Source of the DNA: Davidsoniella eucalypti
Taxonomy: Eukaryota > Ascomycota > Sordariomycetes > Microascales > Ceratocystidaceae
DNA: 64,000 nt
Reading direction: 5' to 3'
Assembly (NCBI GenBank): GCA_004009845.1
Contig: RMBW01000082.1
Coordinates: forward strand, 1-64,000
A program made the position numbers and the translations under genes. The notes under the pieces were generated by a model that saw nothing but the letters and a program-made list of their open reading frames with translations, did not search any database and was not told the DNA's origin. Positions 1-9,800 of this stretch are shown here, in pieces (the stretch's first letter is position 1; every line of letters starts with the position of its first letter).

Positions 1-196
1 CCAGGTCCCTCCAACAACCAGCTGTCTATCAAACGCCATACGACGTAATGCGGGAGGAAAATCGCGAAGTATGACGAACGGGCCATGGATCGTGTGCTAC
101 CTCCCCCTGACAACACCACGACGACGGTAGCCAAGGTCGACTCTAAAGGTAGCGGAGAACGGGTCTGAATACGACCTAATTGAACTGGATTTTTAG
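1..196 (+). pseudogene. gag: 3' end of gag, element B (degenerate)
   Basis: Aligned by eye to gag of element A, this segment covers the last ~65 codons after the zinc knuckle and ends with the conserved Asp-Phe-stop (GAT TTT TAG, 188-196). Several one-base insertions and deletions (extra A near 30 and 60, small changes near 45 and 150) break the frame. This Gag is therefore not translatable from this copy, although the stop-codon context is perfectly kept. Confidence 0.8.
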
Positions 197-222
197 GTGG
201 TCAGGACAAGTCGCGCCCTGAC
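188..222 (+). promoter_or_regulatory. Predicted -1 frameshift signal, element B
   Basis: GATTTTTAG (188-196) ends gag. Three bases later a hairpin is formed by GTCAGG (200-205) and CCTGAC (217-222) with an 11-nt loop. Reading -1 from the T run gives a frame with no stop that runs straight into protease. At the position where element A has an ATG (2801), B has AAG. The open frame is therefore conserved but that start codon is not, which favours frameshifting over reinitiation. Recoding itself is inferred. Confidence 0.65.
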
Positions 223-478
223 CAGGAGGATACGAAGATAGGGGAAGAGATAGTTAGAACTCAGATGGGAGCTAAAGGTTTATACTTAGATTTGTCTATT
301 AATGAACTTTCGACTAAAGCTCTCGTCGACAGTGGCTGCCTCTGCCTCGCCGTCGTCCCTCCGCGCCTACTCCCCTACGCTACCCAAACCCAGCCTATCG
401 AGCCTCGCAAGGTCTCCCTCGCCTCCTCCCAGTCCGACCCCCCGGTCATTACTCAGATAGCTCAGTTTACGCTACACC
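193..478 (+). pseudogene. pol: Start of pol (aspartic protease), element B left part
   Basis: In the -1 frame relative to gag, this encodes the N-terminal part of Pol, including the protease motif K-A-L-V-D-S-G-C with the catalytic Asp-Ser-Gly near 325. The reading frame is intact up to the insertion of element A and would continue at 6881 (L-P-D-H-H-E-D-I-W). It is broken only by the nested insertion here. Confidence 0.88.
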
Positions 479-659
479 TGTAAGAGACTAAGGCCTAGTA
501 AGGTTAGCCAAGGCATTCCTTGTCAGTACTAGAATCGGCTATAAGTAGGGACCTATTCCCGCCGATTATTAGTCTTAGTTTCTCTTTCTCCTTCATCGGT
601 CTCAATCGAATCATTCTTTTACGACCAGTTTTCTTCGCAACTCCTCGTATATCGTCTCA
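479..659 (+). repeat. 5' LTR of element A (family 1, 181 bp)
   Basis: It starts TGTAAGAGACTAAGG and ends ATATCGTCTCA, giving standard TG...CA ends. It contains a TATA-like TATAAGTA at 540-547 and, 55 bases downstream, ATCGGTCTCAA (595-605), the exact reverse complement of the primer-binding site. If transcription begins near 595, as in self-priming elements, the mRNA 5' end would be the primer. The start site itself cannot be seen. Confidence 0.95.
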
Positions 660-661
660 TT

Positions 662-672
662 TTGAGACCGAT
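662..672 (+). other. Self-complementary primer-binding site, element A
   Basis: TTGAGACCGAT lies two bases inside the 5' LTR, where a tRNA primer site is normally found. It pairs over 11 nt with ATCGGTCTCAA at 595-605 in the LTR, and the match stops on both sides. This is the arrangement known for Tf1-type self-priming Ty3/gypsy elements, where the transcript's own 5' end primes reverse transcription. Element D has the same layout with a compensatory base change. Confidence 0.82.
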
Positions 673-689
673 AACTTCTTTATCTTGTC

Positions 690-923
690 CAAGCATCCGC
701 TTGCCCCTTTGTCCGAGCATCTGCTCGCTGTATTTACTTCTGTCCAAGCCGTCTGCTTGCCCTCTATTCTGTCCAAGCCGTCCGCTTGCCCTCTCTTCTG
801 TCCAAGCCGTCCGCTTGCTTTCCCCTCCTCTTTGTCCAAACACCGTCTCTGTTTGCCCCTATCCTGTCCAGACTCTGCCTAAACAGTCTGCCCCGTGTCC
901 AAGCCTTCCTCCTACAAGGCTTG
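690..923 (+). other. Array of eight short hairpins in the 5' leader of element A
   Basis: Between the primer site and gag lies a degenerate tandem array, each unit roughly GTCC + hairpin + CC(C). The hairpins are CAAGC/GCTTG at 690-703, CGAGC/GCTCG at 714-727, CAAGC/GCTTG at 745-759, 774-788 and 803-817, CAAAC/GTTTG at 837-855, CAGACT/AGTCTG at 869-890, and CAAGCC/GGCTTG at 900-923. Stem sequences change on both sides together, so the selected feature looks like the RNA fold rather than the DNA sequence. No known function is assigned; packaging, dimerisation or translation control are possibilities. Confidence 0.72.
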
Positions 924-968
924 CCCTTACCAGTCCGCTTGTTACCCCTTGCGCTTCTAAAAGTCACT

Positions 969-2762
969 ATGTCTGACTTCACCTTCCTGGTTCTGGTCAT
1001 CCTGGCCTCCCTGAACTGCGCCGCCTTCGTTGGTTACTACGAAGCCTTCTGTATCATTAAGCAGAAACTAGCCCTGGCTCGTGTCCACCTCCTAGACCCC
1101 AGCCAGGAGCCCCCTGAGGGTTACACGCTGTCGGCCGTAGGCCTACCCGAGGATCGACCCTGGAGTAGACCCGGCTGGTGTTACCTTGCCCTCTTTAAAC
1201 GCAAGGAACGCGCGCGCCTCGCTGCCACCCTAGGATTCTGCCCTGCCTCCCGTGATATCCTCAGTCACAGTCAGCACTTCCACAGCCACTTAGGCCACCT
1301 CTCTTTCACCAGCGGTTTTGTCGGCCACGTCCACATCGGCCAAGCTCGTACGCGTCAGGAACGCGTTGCTCGAACCTCGCTCCGTCCTTCCCTCCTTAAG
1401 TCACCTTTCATGGGCCTACCTCGCACCCCCACGCGAACCCGCTCTAAAGCCAAGGAGACCACGGAGCAGCTCATCTCTACCGAGACTACGCACGCACGCA
1501 CATTGAGCAGAGTGACCACCTCACGCAACCCGCTGCCCGCAGATGATGACGACGCCAGTGATAACCCTTCGGACACCTCTGACTTAGCCCGCCTTGCTGA
1601 GAGTATGAGACCACGCGACACGTACCCTGAATCAGATCGTGGCCGCCAACCCTCTCGCGAAGCTGACCGTCTGGACTCTCTACAAGATGACATGGTAGAA
1701 ATGAAGTCCATGATGAACCGTCTTGGCCAAATGCTGTTTGCTAAGGAACAACGCGAACCCACGGCTCCCTCGCTACCACCTGCACCTGTTTCCCAGCCAC
1801 TACCTGCCTCCTCCAACCAAGCCCTACCTCGCCAAGTTCAACCACTGCTCAACGAATTTAGTGGCTCACACTCCGACTACGAGATTTGGAGAAGGCTAGC
1901 TACGAACAAAATGATGATCGATGGTGCCGCTTTGGGCAACGACATCTCGCGGGCGGTATACCTGTACAGCCGCTTAGGTGCAACCACACAGGCCAAGCTA
2001 AACGTTTTCTTCGACTCCATCTGCCAACGTTCCAGACCCTACGACTTGCTGCTGGAGAAACTCGACGATATGTTCCGGTCGCGCGAACGACTCACTAACG
2101 CTCGCATCGCCTTCTACAAGTCCGCTCAGGGAGATCGTGAAACCTTCAAGGCCTTCCACCTCCGATTCGAAACCCTAGCCATGGAAGCCAGCATTCACGA
2201 CGACACCACGCTGATCGACATCCTACGTTCTGCCATGCGTGACGATTTGGTCGAACGCACCGGGTGGGCTTGGAAGTCTAACTCGTACCACGCGATCATC
2301 GACGACCTCCTGAAACACTTCGATCGCCCATCTGGTAAGCGCCGCGTCATTGAGTCCACCCCTAAGCCCGAGCACACCAAGTCGAGTAACTGGAGAGAGC
2401 GGCCTGACCAACAGACCCGTCGGGAGAACCGCCCTCAGCTTGCTACCCGCTCAGACAGACCAAAACTGTCCGAGTCGGAACGACACCGGTTGATGCGTGA
2501 AAACGCATGCTTTATCTGTGGGCTCAAGGATCACATCGCACGCCGTTGCCCCCAGCGCTCTTCCCAGCCAGGCCCCTCGAACAACCAGCTGTCCATCAAC
2601 GCCATACGCACGGTGATGCGTGAGGAAATCGCCAAGTACGACGAACTTACCATGGATCGCGTGCTGCCTCCCCCGGTTAACACCACCACCACGGTAGCCA
2701 AGGTTGACTCAAAAGCGGCGGATAACGGGTCGGAGTACGACCTCATAGAGTTGGATTTTTAG
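969..2762 (+). CDS. gag: Gag polyprotein, element A
   Basis: This is a 597-residue structural protein of the retrotransposon particle, intact in this copy. The start at 969 is chosen because the reading frame upstream is the hairpin array and homology to element D Gag begins just downstream. The N-terminus (about residues 3-24, F-L-V-L-V-I-L-A-S-L-N) is a strongly hydrophobic, membrane-anchor-like segment. A conserved block with G-W-C-Y-L-A-L-F-K-R and H-F-H-S-H-L follows, then a low-complexity S/P/R-rich linker and a retrotransposon capsid region. One CCHC zinc knuckle (C-F-I-C...H...C) lies near residue 515. It ends Asp-Phe-TAG, and pol follows in the -1 frame. Confidence 0.93.
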   Translation: MSDFTFLVLVILASLNCAAFVGYYEAFCIIKQKLALARVHLLDPSQEPPEGYTLSAVGLPEDRPWSRPGWCYLALFKRKERARLAATLGFCPASRDILSHSQHFHSHLGHLSFTSGFVGHVHIGQARTRQERVARTSLRPSLLKSPFMGLPRTPTRTRSKAKETTEQLISTETTHARTLSRVTTSRNPLPADDDDASDNPSDTSDLARLAESMRPRDTYPESDRGRQPSREADRLDSLQDDMVEMKSMMNRLGQMLFAKEQREPTAPSLPPAPVSQPLPASSNQALPRQVQPLLNEFSGSHSDYEIWRRLATNKMMIDGAALGNDISRAVYLYSRLGATTQAKLNVFFDSICQRSRPYDLLLEKLDDMFRSRERLTNARIAFYKSAQGDRETFKAFHLRFETLAMEASIHDDTTLIDILRSAMRDDLVERTGWAWKSNSYHAIIDDLLKHFDRPSGKRRVIESTPKPEHTKSSNWRERPDQQTRRENRPQLATRSDRPKLSESERHRLMRENACFICGLKDHIARRCPQRSSQPGPSNNQLSINAIRTVMREEIAKYDELTMDRVLPPPVNTTTTVAKVDSKAADNGSEYDLIELDF

Positions 2763-2788
2763 GTAGTCAGGACAAGTCGCGCCCTGAC
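2754..2788 (+). promoter_or_regulatory. Predicted -1 ribosomal frameshift signal, element A
   Basis: GATTTTTAG (2754-2762) carries the gag stop with UUU in the P site and UAG in the A site. Slipping back one base reads UUA and continues without a stop into pol. A hairpin, GTCAGG (2766-2771) with CCTGAC (2783-2788), starts three bases after the stop. The same architecture occurs at 188, 12302, 17197 (minus) and 62653 (minus), with paired stem changes. The signal is seen; frameshifting is inferred. Confidence 0.68.
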
Positions 2789-5700
2789 AAGGAGAATACG
2801 ATGGTGGGTGAGGAAATAGTTAGAACACAGATGGGAGCCAAGGGTTTATATTTAGATTTGTCTATAAATGAACTTCCAACGAAAGCTCTCGTCGATAGTG
2901 GCTGTCTTTGCCTCGCCGTCGTCCCTCCGCGCCTCCTACCTTACGCCACCCAGACCCAGCCCATCGAGCCACGCAAGGTCTCCCTCGCCTCCTCCCAGTC
3001 CGACCCACCTGTCATCACTCAGATAGCCCAGTTTACGCTACGCCTACCTGACCACCACGAGGACATTTGGGCCTACGTCGTCCCCGGCCAAACCGAAGAC
3101 TTAATACTCGGTCAACGCTGGCTGATTAATCACGACGTACATCTGCACCCGCGCTCTGGACAAATCGAAGTCACTACGGCCGAAGAACTAACGCCTGAAG
3201 AGTTCCATAAACTCTGTGACAACGACGACGCCGCTGTATTCCGCATCACGTTAGAAGACGTCAACAGGGCGCTGGAGCAGAAGGAGCAGGAGAGACCGCC
3301 TCTACCAGAGTGGCTGAAACCTGTAGCATCCGCGTTTGAAGCCAAAGCCTCCAAGGACCTCCCGCCACATCGGCCTGGAGTAGACCTGAAGATTGAACTG
3401 TTAGAAGGAAAAACGTTACCTGTGCAATCGCTCTACCCGCTGTCGCGTGCTGAACTGTTGGTGATGCAAAAGACATTGACTGAACTACTGGGGACAAGAT
3501 GGATAAAGGATACGAAATCTGAAGTGGGCTCTCCCGTCCTATTTGTAAAGAAACCTGGAGGTGGAATTCGCTTCTGTGTGGACTACCGCGCAGTCAACGC
3601 TATCTCCAAGAAGGACTCCTACCCGCTTCCCCTTATCCACGATACCCTTCGGCAAATCTCGGCTGCTAAATGGGTCTCCAAGGTCGACGTTATCGCCGCA
3701 TTTCATCGTATTCGGATTGCCCCTGGTTCTGAGGAGTTAACCGCCTTTCGGACTCCCCTAGGAGCCTTTGAATGGAACGTGATCCCTTCGGTTTGACTAA
3801 TGCCCCTGCTGCTTTCCAGCGTTACATCAATTCGGTCCTTCGGAAATGGCTAGGCATCAGCTGCAGCGCCTACATCGACGACGTGGACATCTACTCCAGT
3901 GGTACTGAGGAAGAGCACAGGCAATTAGTGCTCGAAATCGTCCACGCACTCGATCTCGCCGGCCTGCAACTCGACCTCCGCAAGTGCCAATTCCTAGCTA
4001 AGGAAATCAAGTTCCTCGGCTTCATTGTTGGCCCAGGTATTGGCATCAAGGCAGACCCTGAGAAAACCCTTGCGATCCGCAACTGGAATTCTCCCACAAC
4101 TTTGAAAGGTCTACGTGGATTCATCGGCTTTGTCAACTTCTATCGAGACTTTGTACCTCGACTGTCTGAAATGATAGCGCCGATGGTAGGGTTAACCAAG
4201 AAGGATACCCCCTTTGTCTGGTCCGACGCATGTGCGCACGCTTTCGCCGAGGTTAAGAGAGCCTTCCTCACTCCCCCTGTTCTGACCCCCTTTGACCCGC
4301 TGAGAGAAACGGTATTGACCGCGGACTCTTCCGGTTACGCCCTGGGAGCAGAATTGTCTCAACGAGGAGATGATGGTCTCATGCACCCCATTGCCTTTCT
4401 CTCTCGCAAGCTTACACCCCCCGAAGCCAATTACCCCATTCACGACAAGGAGATGTTGGCCATCTACTGGTCCATTCGAGAATGGCGCCATTTCCTCCTA
4501 GGGGTTGACTTCGTGGTGTGGACCGACCACCGTAACTTGGAGTACTTTCAAACCAAGAGAACGCTGGCCGAGAGACAACGCCGCTGGGGATATGAGCTTT
4601 CGGACTTTAGTTTCTGCCTACGCCACCGCCCAGGTACTGAGCAAGTTGTGCCAGACGCCCTGTCGAGAAGGGACCAGGACATGCCAGCCAACGAAAGTGA
4701 CGACAGGCTGGCTAGTCGCTTCCACCAACTCCTCGAGAAGAGTGAGTCAAGCAACGACCTGGTGGTAATCGGCGCAGTTTGGGCCCAGGAGCCTGACAAG
4801 GACGCGCCGACTGACGACAAGGCGACTAAGGAAGCTGTGACCTCCCCCTTCGCGGACCCCGAGATGACTAGCCTATGGAACCAAGCTCTGACCCAATGCA
4901 ACCGTTGGTGGTTAGCTCGTAAACTAGTACGAGAAGGAGCTCGCTCATTCCCAGCCGACTGGGGTTTGCAATGGCAAATGAGCGAGTGCAAGCTAGACTC
5001 TGAAGGTAGACTACGCTGGCGTGATAGACTTTGGGTCCCTCACCACGAACCCCTGAGGACCAGAATCATCCAACAAATTCACGACTCTACCCTCGCAGGC
5101 CACCCCGGCAGAGCAATCACCCGTGACTTAGTGTCGCGCGAATATGCCTGGCCTGGTCTGACCAACGATGTCCGTCAGTTCGTATCGAATTGCTCGTCTT
5201 GCGGAAAAGCAAGATTTGGCGAGAGCAGAAGCGCGGCCTGCTGAAACCCCTACCAGTACCGTCCAGACCTTGGTCTGAATTGGCTATGGACTTTATCGGC
5301 CCGTTACCCCCTTCTGCTGGTTGCACCTCCATTCTAGGGGTCACTGATCGTCTGTCTAAATCACAGATCTGATTCCCATGAAGGCTATCACCGCACAAGC
5401 CACCGCTGAAGCCCTGCTGATCCACGTCTTTTCTCACCACGGTTTCCCCCTTGCTATCGTTTCCGATAGAGGGCCTCAATTTGCGCAGTTATTTTGGGGC
5501 GAAGTATGCCGTCGCTTTGGGATCCAGCGTCGCCTGTCCACAGCGTTCCATCCTCAAACGGATGGCAGCCAAGAACGCAGTAATCAGGAGATTGAAACGT
5601 ACCTCCGCAATTTCTGTTCCTTCGCTCAGGACGACTGGGCCTCCTTGCTGCCTCAAGCACAACTCGCACTGAACAACAGGATCTCTTCCACTACGGGTCT

Positions 5701-6460
5701 CTCACCGTTCTTCATGACCCACGGGTTTAACGTCGACATTATTGAACCATCTGTACAAGGTCCCCCTGCCTCCGACAAGTCTCCTGTCTGTGGTGCCCAG
5801 GAATGGTTGACCAAACTAAGCAACGCAACACAGTTCGCGATCGTAGCTATGGCCGCCACCCAAGAGCACCAGGAAACTAGCGCTAACCGTCTCCGTCAAC
5901 CATCTGAGAGCTTCAGAGTGGGAGACAAGGTCTACCTCAACACGAAGAACTTGACCACGGAGAGACCGTCCAAGAAGTTAGACTGGTTGGCCAGACTGTA
6001 CACAGTCCTGGAGGTTACAGGCACCCACAATGTACGATTGAACGTGCCGACAGGCATCCACCCCGTCTTCCACGTAAGCCTAATCCGCCGAGCTCCCAAC
6101 AACCCCTTACCCTCACAGGAAGTACCTGATGATGAGCCCGCGGCTATCACGGCTAGGGAAGCACTGGAAGACGACTCTGTGGAAACAGGCGAGTACAGAG
6201 TGGAAGCAATCGTCAAGCAACGTACCCGCCATGGACACACGCAAGCCTTGGTCAAATGGAAAGGTTACCAAGATGCTACTTGGGAACCATTGGAACACGT
6301 GAAGGACACTGCAGCATGGTTGGTCTTCACGGAGAAGACGAAAAAGAATTGGAACGTGACCCTCCAATCCCTTTACACTGCCTGGTTGCTACCAGAGGAT
6401 GGCCCCGAGAAGGACCATGGTACGAGTATGGACACACGCAGTCCACTGATGGTAGGCTAA
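2759..6460 (+). pseudogene. pol: Pol polyprotein, element A (three 1-bp frameshifts)
   Basis: Pol encodes aspartic protease (A-L-V-D-S-G), reverse transcriptase (F-G-L-T-N-A-P-A-A-F and Y-I-D-D near 3871), RNase H (T-A-D-S-S-G near 4318), integrase (H-H-C-C zinc site, then catalytic Asp in M-D-F-I-G-P, Asp in V-S-D-R-G-P and Glu in Q-E-R-S-N-Q-E) and a C-terminal chromodomain (Y-R-V-E-A-I ... W-E-P-L-E-H). Compared with B and C it lacks one T near 3786, one A near 5208 and one C near 5370, which splits it into four pieces. Because the LTRs are almost identical, these may be recent mutations or sequencing errors in base runs. Confidence 0.93.
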
Positions 6461-6694
6461 GGCAGCAATATTGGCTGCACCACCTTGGTCACCTGCACAC
6501 CCGAGCGTCTGCAGGATAAGATTGCTGACCTATTTTGGAGTTATTTCGGTTTCTGGAGTTATTTCTGTTTTTGGATATTGAGTACCAGGGTACTATACGG
6601 TTTTAAGTTTGTATACACCATACTACAGGGGTGTTTTCTGTATGTTTAGACGTAAAATTAGTGTAATTTTTCTGCCGATGGGGGGGGAGACTAT
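6461..6694 (+). other. 3' untranslated region and polypurine tract, element A
   Basis: This non-coding stretch follows pol. It opens with an imperfect palindrome (GGCAGCAATATTGGCTGC, about 6461-6479) and ends with a guanine run inside a purine-rich tract, CCGATGGGGGGGGAGACTAT, directly before the LTR at 6695. Purine tracts at this position prime plus-strand DNA synthesis in LTR elements. The same 3' region recurs in B (10300-10533) and, in diverged form, in C and G. Confidence 0.75.
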
Positions 6695-6875
6695 TGTAAG
6701 AGACTAAGGCCTAGTAAGGTTAGCCAAGGCATTCCTTGTCAGTACTAGAATCGGCTATAAGTAGGGACCTATTCCCGCCGATTATTAGTCTTAGTTGCTC
6801 TTTCTCCTTCATCGGTCTCAATCGAATCATTCTTTTACGACCAGTTTTCTTCGCAACTCCTCGTATATCGTCTCA
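6695..6875 (+). repeat. 3' LTR of element A
   Basis: 181 bp, TG...CA, identical to the 5' LTR at 479-659 except for one base (TTTCTC versus TTGCTC in the middle). ACACC at 6876-6880 is the right-hand copy of the target duplication. Confidence 0.96.
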
Positions 6876-6880
6876 ACACC

Positions 6881-9800
6881 TACCTGACCACCACGAGGAC
6901 ATTTGGGCCTACGTCGTCCCCGGCCAAACCGAAGACCTGATACTCGGTCAACGCTGGCTCATCAACCACGATGTACACCTGCACCCTCGTTCGGGACAGA
7001 TTGAAGTCACTACGGCTGAGGAGTTAACACCTGAGGAATTCCACAAACTCTGCGACAACGACGACACTGCTGTTTACCGCATCACACTAGAAGATGTTAA
7101 CAGAGCGTTGGAACAGAAAGAACTGGAAAGACCACCCCTCCCAGAATGGTTAAGACCTGTTGCCTCTGCGTTCGAAGCCAAAGCCTCGAAGGACCTCCCG
7201 CCACACCGGCCTGGAGTAGACTTGAAAATCGAGCTGCTGGAAGGGAAGACATTACCTGTACAATCGTTGTATCCGCTGTCTCGCGCAGAACTATTGGTAA
7301 TGCAGAAGACATTGACCGAACTGTTGTCTACAAGATGGATAAAGGACACAAAGTCTGAAGTGGGCTCTCCAGTGCTATTTGTAAAGAAACCTGGAGGTGG
7401 AATTCGTTTCTGCGTAGACTACCGCGCAGTCAACGCTATTTCCAAAAAGGACTCATACCCCTTACCCCTTATCCACGACACCCTTCGGCAAATTTCGGAA
7501 GCCAAGTGGGTGTCCAAGGTCGATGTCATTGCTGCCTTCCATCGCATTCGTATCGCCCCTGGCTACGAGGAGTTAACCGCATTTCGGACTCCCCTAGGGG
7601 CCTTTGAATGGAACGTTATCCCTTTCGGTTTGACTAATGCCCCTGCTGCGTTCCAGCGTTACATCAATTCGGTCCTTCGGAAATGGCTAGGCATCAGCTG
7701 CAGCGCCTACATTGACGATGTGGACATCTACTCCAGTGGTACTGAGGAAGAGCACAGGAAGTTAGTGCTCGAAATTGTCCACGCGCTCGATCTCGCCGGC
7801 CTACAACTCGACCTCCGCAAGTGCCAGTTCCTAGCTAAGGAAATCAAGTTCCTCGGCTTCATTGTTGGCCCAGGTATTGGCATCAAGGCAGACCCTGAGA
7901 AAACCCTTGCGATCCGCAACTGGAATTCTCCCACAACTTTGAAAGGTTTACGTGGATTCATCGGCTTTGTCAACTTCTATCGAGACTTTGTACCTCGACT
8001 GTCTGAAATGATAGCGCCGATGGTAGGGTTAACCAAGAAGGATACCCCCTTTGTTTGGTCTGACGCATGTGCGCACGCTTTCGCCGAGGTTAAGAGAGCC
8101 TTCCTCACTCCCCCTGTTCTGACCCCCTTTGACCCGCTGAGAGAAACGGTATTGACCGCAGACTCTTCCGGTTACGCCCTGGGAGCAGAGTTGTCTCAGC
8201 GAGGAGACGATGGTCTCATGCACCCCATTGCTTTTCTCTCACGCAAGCTTACACCCCCCGAAGCCAATTACCCCATTCATGATAAGGAGATGTTGGCTAT
8301 CTACTGGTCCATCCGAGAATGGCGCCATTTCCTCCTAGGGGTTGACTTCGTGGTGTGGACCGACCACCGTAACTTGGAGTACTTTCAAACCAAGAGAACG
8401 CTGGCCGAGAGGCAACGCCGCTGGGGATATGAGCTTTCGGACTTTAGTTTCTGCCTACGCCACCGCCCAGGTACTGAGCAAGTTGTGCCAGACGCCCTGT
8501 CTAGAAGGGACCAGGACATGCCAGCCAACGAAAGTGACGACAGGCTGGCTAGTCGCTTCCACCAACTCCTCGAGAAGAGTGAGTCAAGCAACGACCTGGT
8601 GGTAATCGGCGCAGTTTGGGCTCAGGAGCCTGACAAGGACGCGCCGACTGACGACAAAGCGACTAAGGAAGCTGTGACCTCCCCCTTCGCGGATCCCGAG
8701 ATGACTAGCCTATGGAACCAGGCTCTGACCCAATGCAACCGTTGGTGGTTAGCTCGTAAACTAGTACGAGAAGGAGCTCGCTCATTCCCAGCCGACTGGG
8801 GTTTGCAATGGCAAATGAGCGAGTGCAAGTTAGACTCGGAAGGAAGACTACGCTGGCGCGATAGACTTTGGGTCCCTCACTACGAGCCCCTAAGAACCAA
8901 GATCATCCAGCGAATCCACGACTCTACCCTCGCAGGCCACCCCGGCAGAGCAATTACCCGTGACTTAGTGTCGCGCGAATATGCCTGGCCTGGCCTCACC
9001 AACGATGTCCGACAGTTCGTGTCGAATTGCTCCTCTTGTGGAAAAAGCAAGATTTGGCGAGAGCAGAAGCGTGGCCTGTTGAAGCCCCTGCCAGTACCGT
9101 CCAGACCTTGGTCTGAATTGGCCATGGACTTTATCGGCCCATTACCCCCCTCTGCTGGTTACACTTCTATCCTAGGAGTCACCGACCGCCTGTCGAAATC
9201 GCAAATCCTGATCCCCATGAAGGCCATTACCGCACAAGCCACTGCTGAAGCCCTGCTGATTCACGTCTTTTCCCACCACGGCTTCCCCCTTGCAATCGTT
9301 TCCGACAGAGGGCCTCAATTTGCTCAGCTGTTTTGGGGCGAAGTATGCCGTCGCTTTGGGATTCAACGCCGCCTATCTACTGCCTTCCACCCCCAGACTG
9401 ATGGTAGTCAGGAGCGCAGTAATCAGGAGATTGAAACGTACTTGCGCAATTTCTGTTCCTTCGCGCAGGACGACTGGGCCTCACTACTGCCCCAAGCGCA
9501 ATTGGCTCTCAACAACCGCATTTCCTCAACCACTGGCCTCTCCCCTTTCTTCACCACTCATGGTTTCAACGTGGACATTATTGAGCCCTCCGTTCAAGGT
9601 CCCCCTGCCTCTGACAAATCTCCTGTTTGTGGTGCCCAGGAATGGCTATCCAAACTAAGCGACGCAACCCAATTCGCGATCGTAGCTATGGCTGCCACCC
9701 AGGAACACTAGGAAACTAGCGCCAACCGTCTCCGTCAACCATCCGAGAGTTTCAGAGTGGGAGATAAGGTATACCTCAACACGAAGAACCTGACTACGGA

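Larger units (their letters stand above)
1..478 (+). mobile_element. Left fragment of Ty3/gypsy element B
   Basis: This is the left piece of a family-1 chromovirus whose 5' part lies outside the window. It holds the end of gag, the gag-pol junction and the start of pol (protease). It stops at 478, where element A is inserted, and resumes at 6881 after the duplicated 5-bp target ACACC (474-478 and 6876-6880). The DNA is closely similar to the matching part of A (2560-3050), so family membership is direct. The gag end is degenerate, whereas the pol part reads cleanly across the junction into the right fragment. Confidence 0.93.
479..6875 (+). mobile_element. Complete Ty3/gypsy chromovirus, element A (family 1)
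   Basis: This is a full-length 6,397-bp element: 5' LTR, self-complementary primer site, hairpin-array leader, gag, frameshift site, pol (PR-RT-RNaseH-IN-chromodomain), polypurine tract and 3' LTR. The two 181-bp LTRs differ at a single base, so insertion is recent. It is flanked by the perfect 5-bp duplication ACACC and interrupts pol of element B. Gag is intact. Pol carries three one-base losses relative to elements B and C, each in or beside a short base run. Confidence 0.96.

Noticed and set aside
690..923. CRISPR-like array of short repeats
   Set aside because: Units are unevenly spaced, spacers are not of constant length, there are no cas genes, and the setting is a eukaryotic retrotransposon leader. 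The repeats are palindromic stems with covariation.
619..1000. Overlapping minus-strand reading frames with repeated G-Q-A-D-G-L-D-R / T-A-W-T-E units
   Set aside because: They are translations of the hairpin array in the element A leader. Repetition comes from the tandem RNA-structural units, and there is no start context or homologue.
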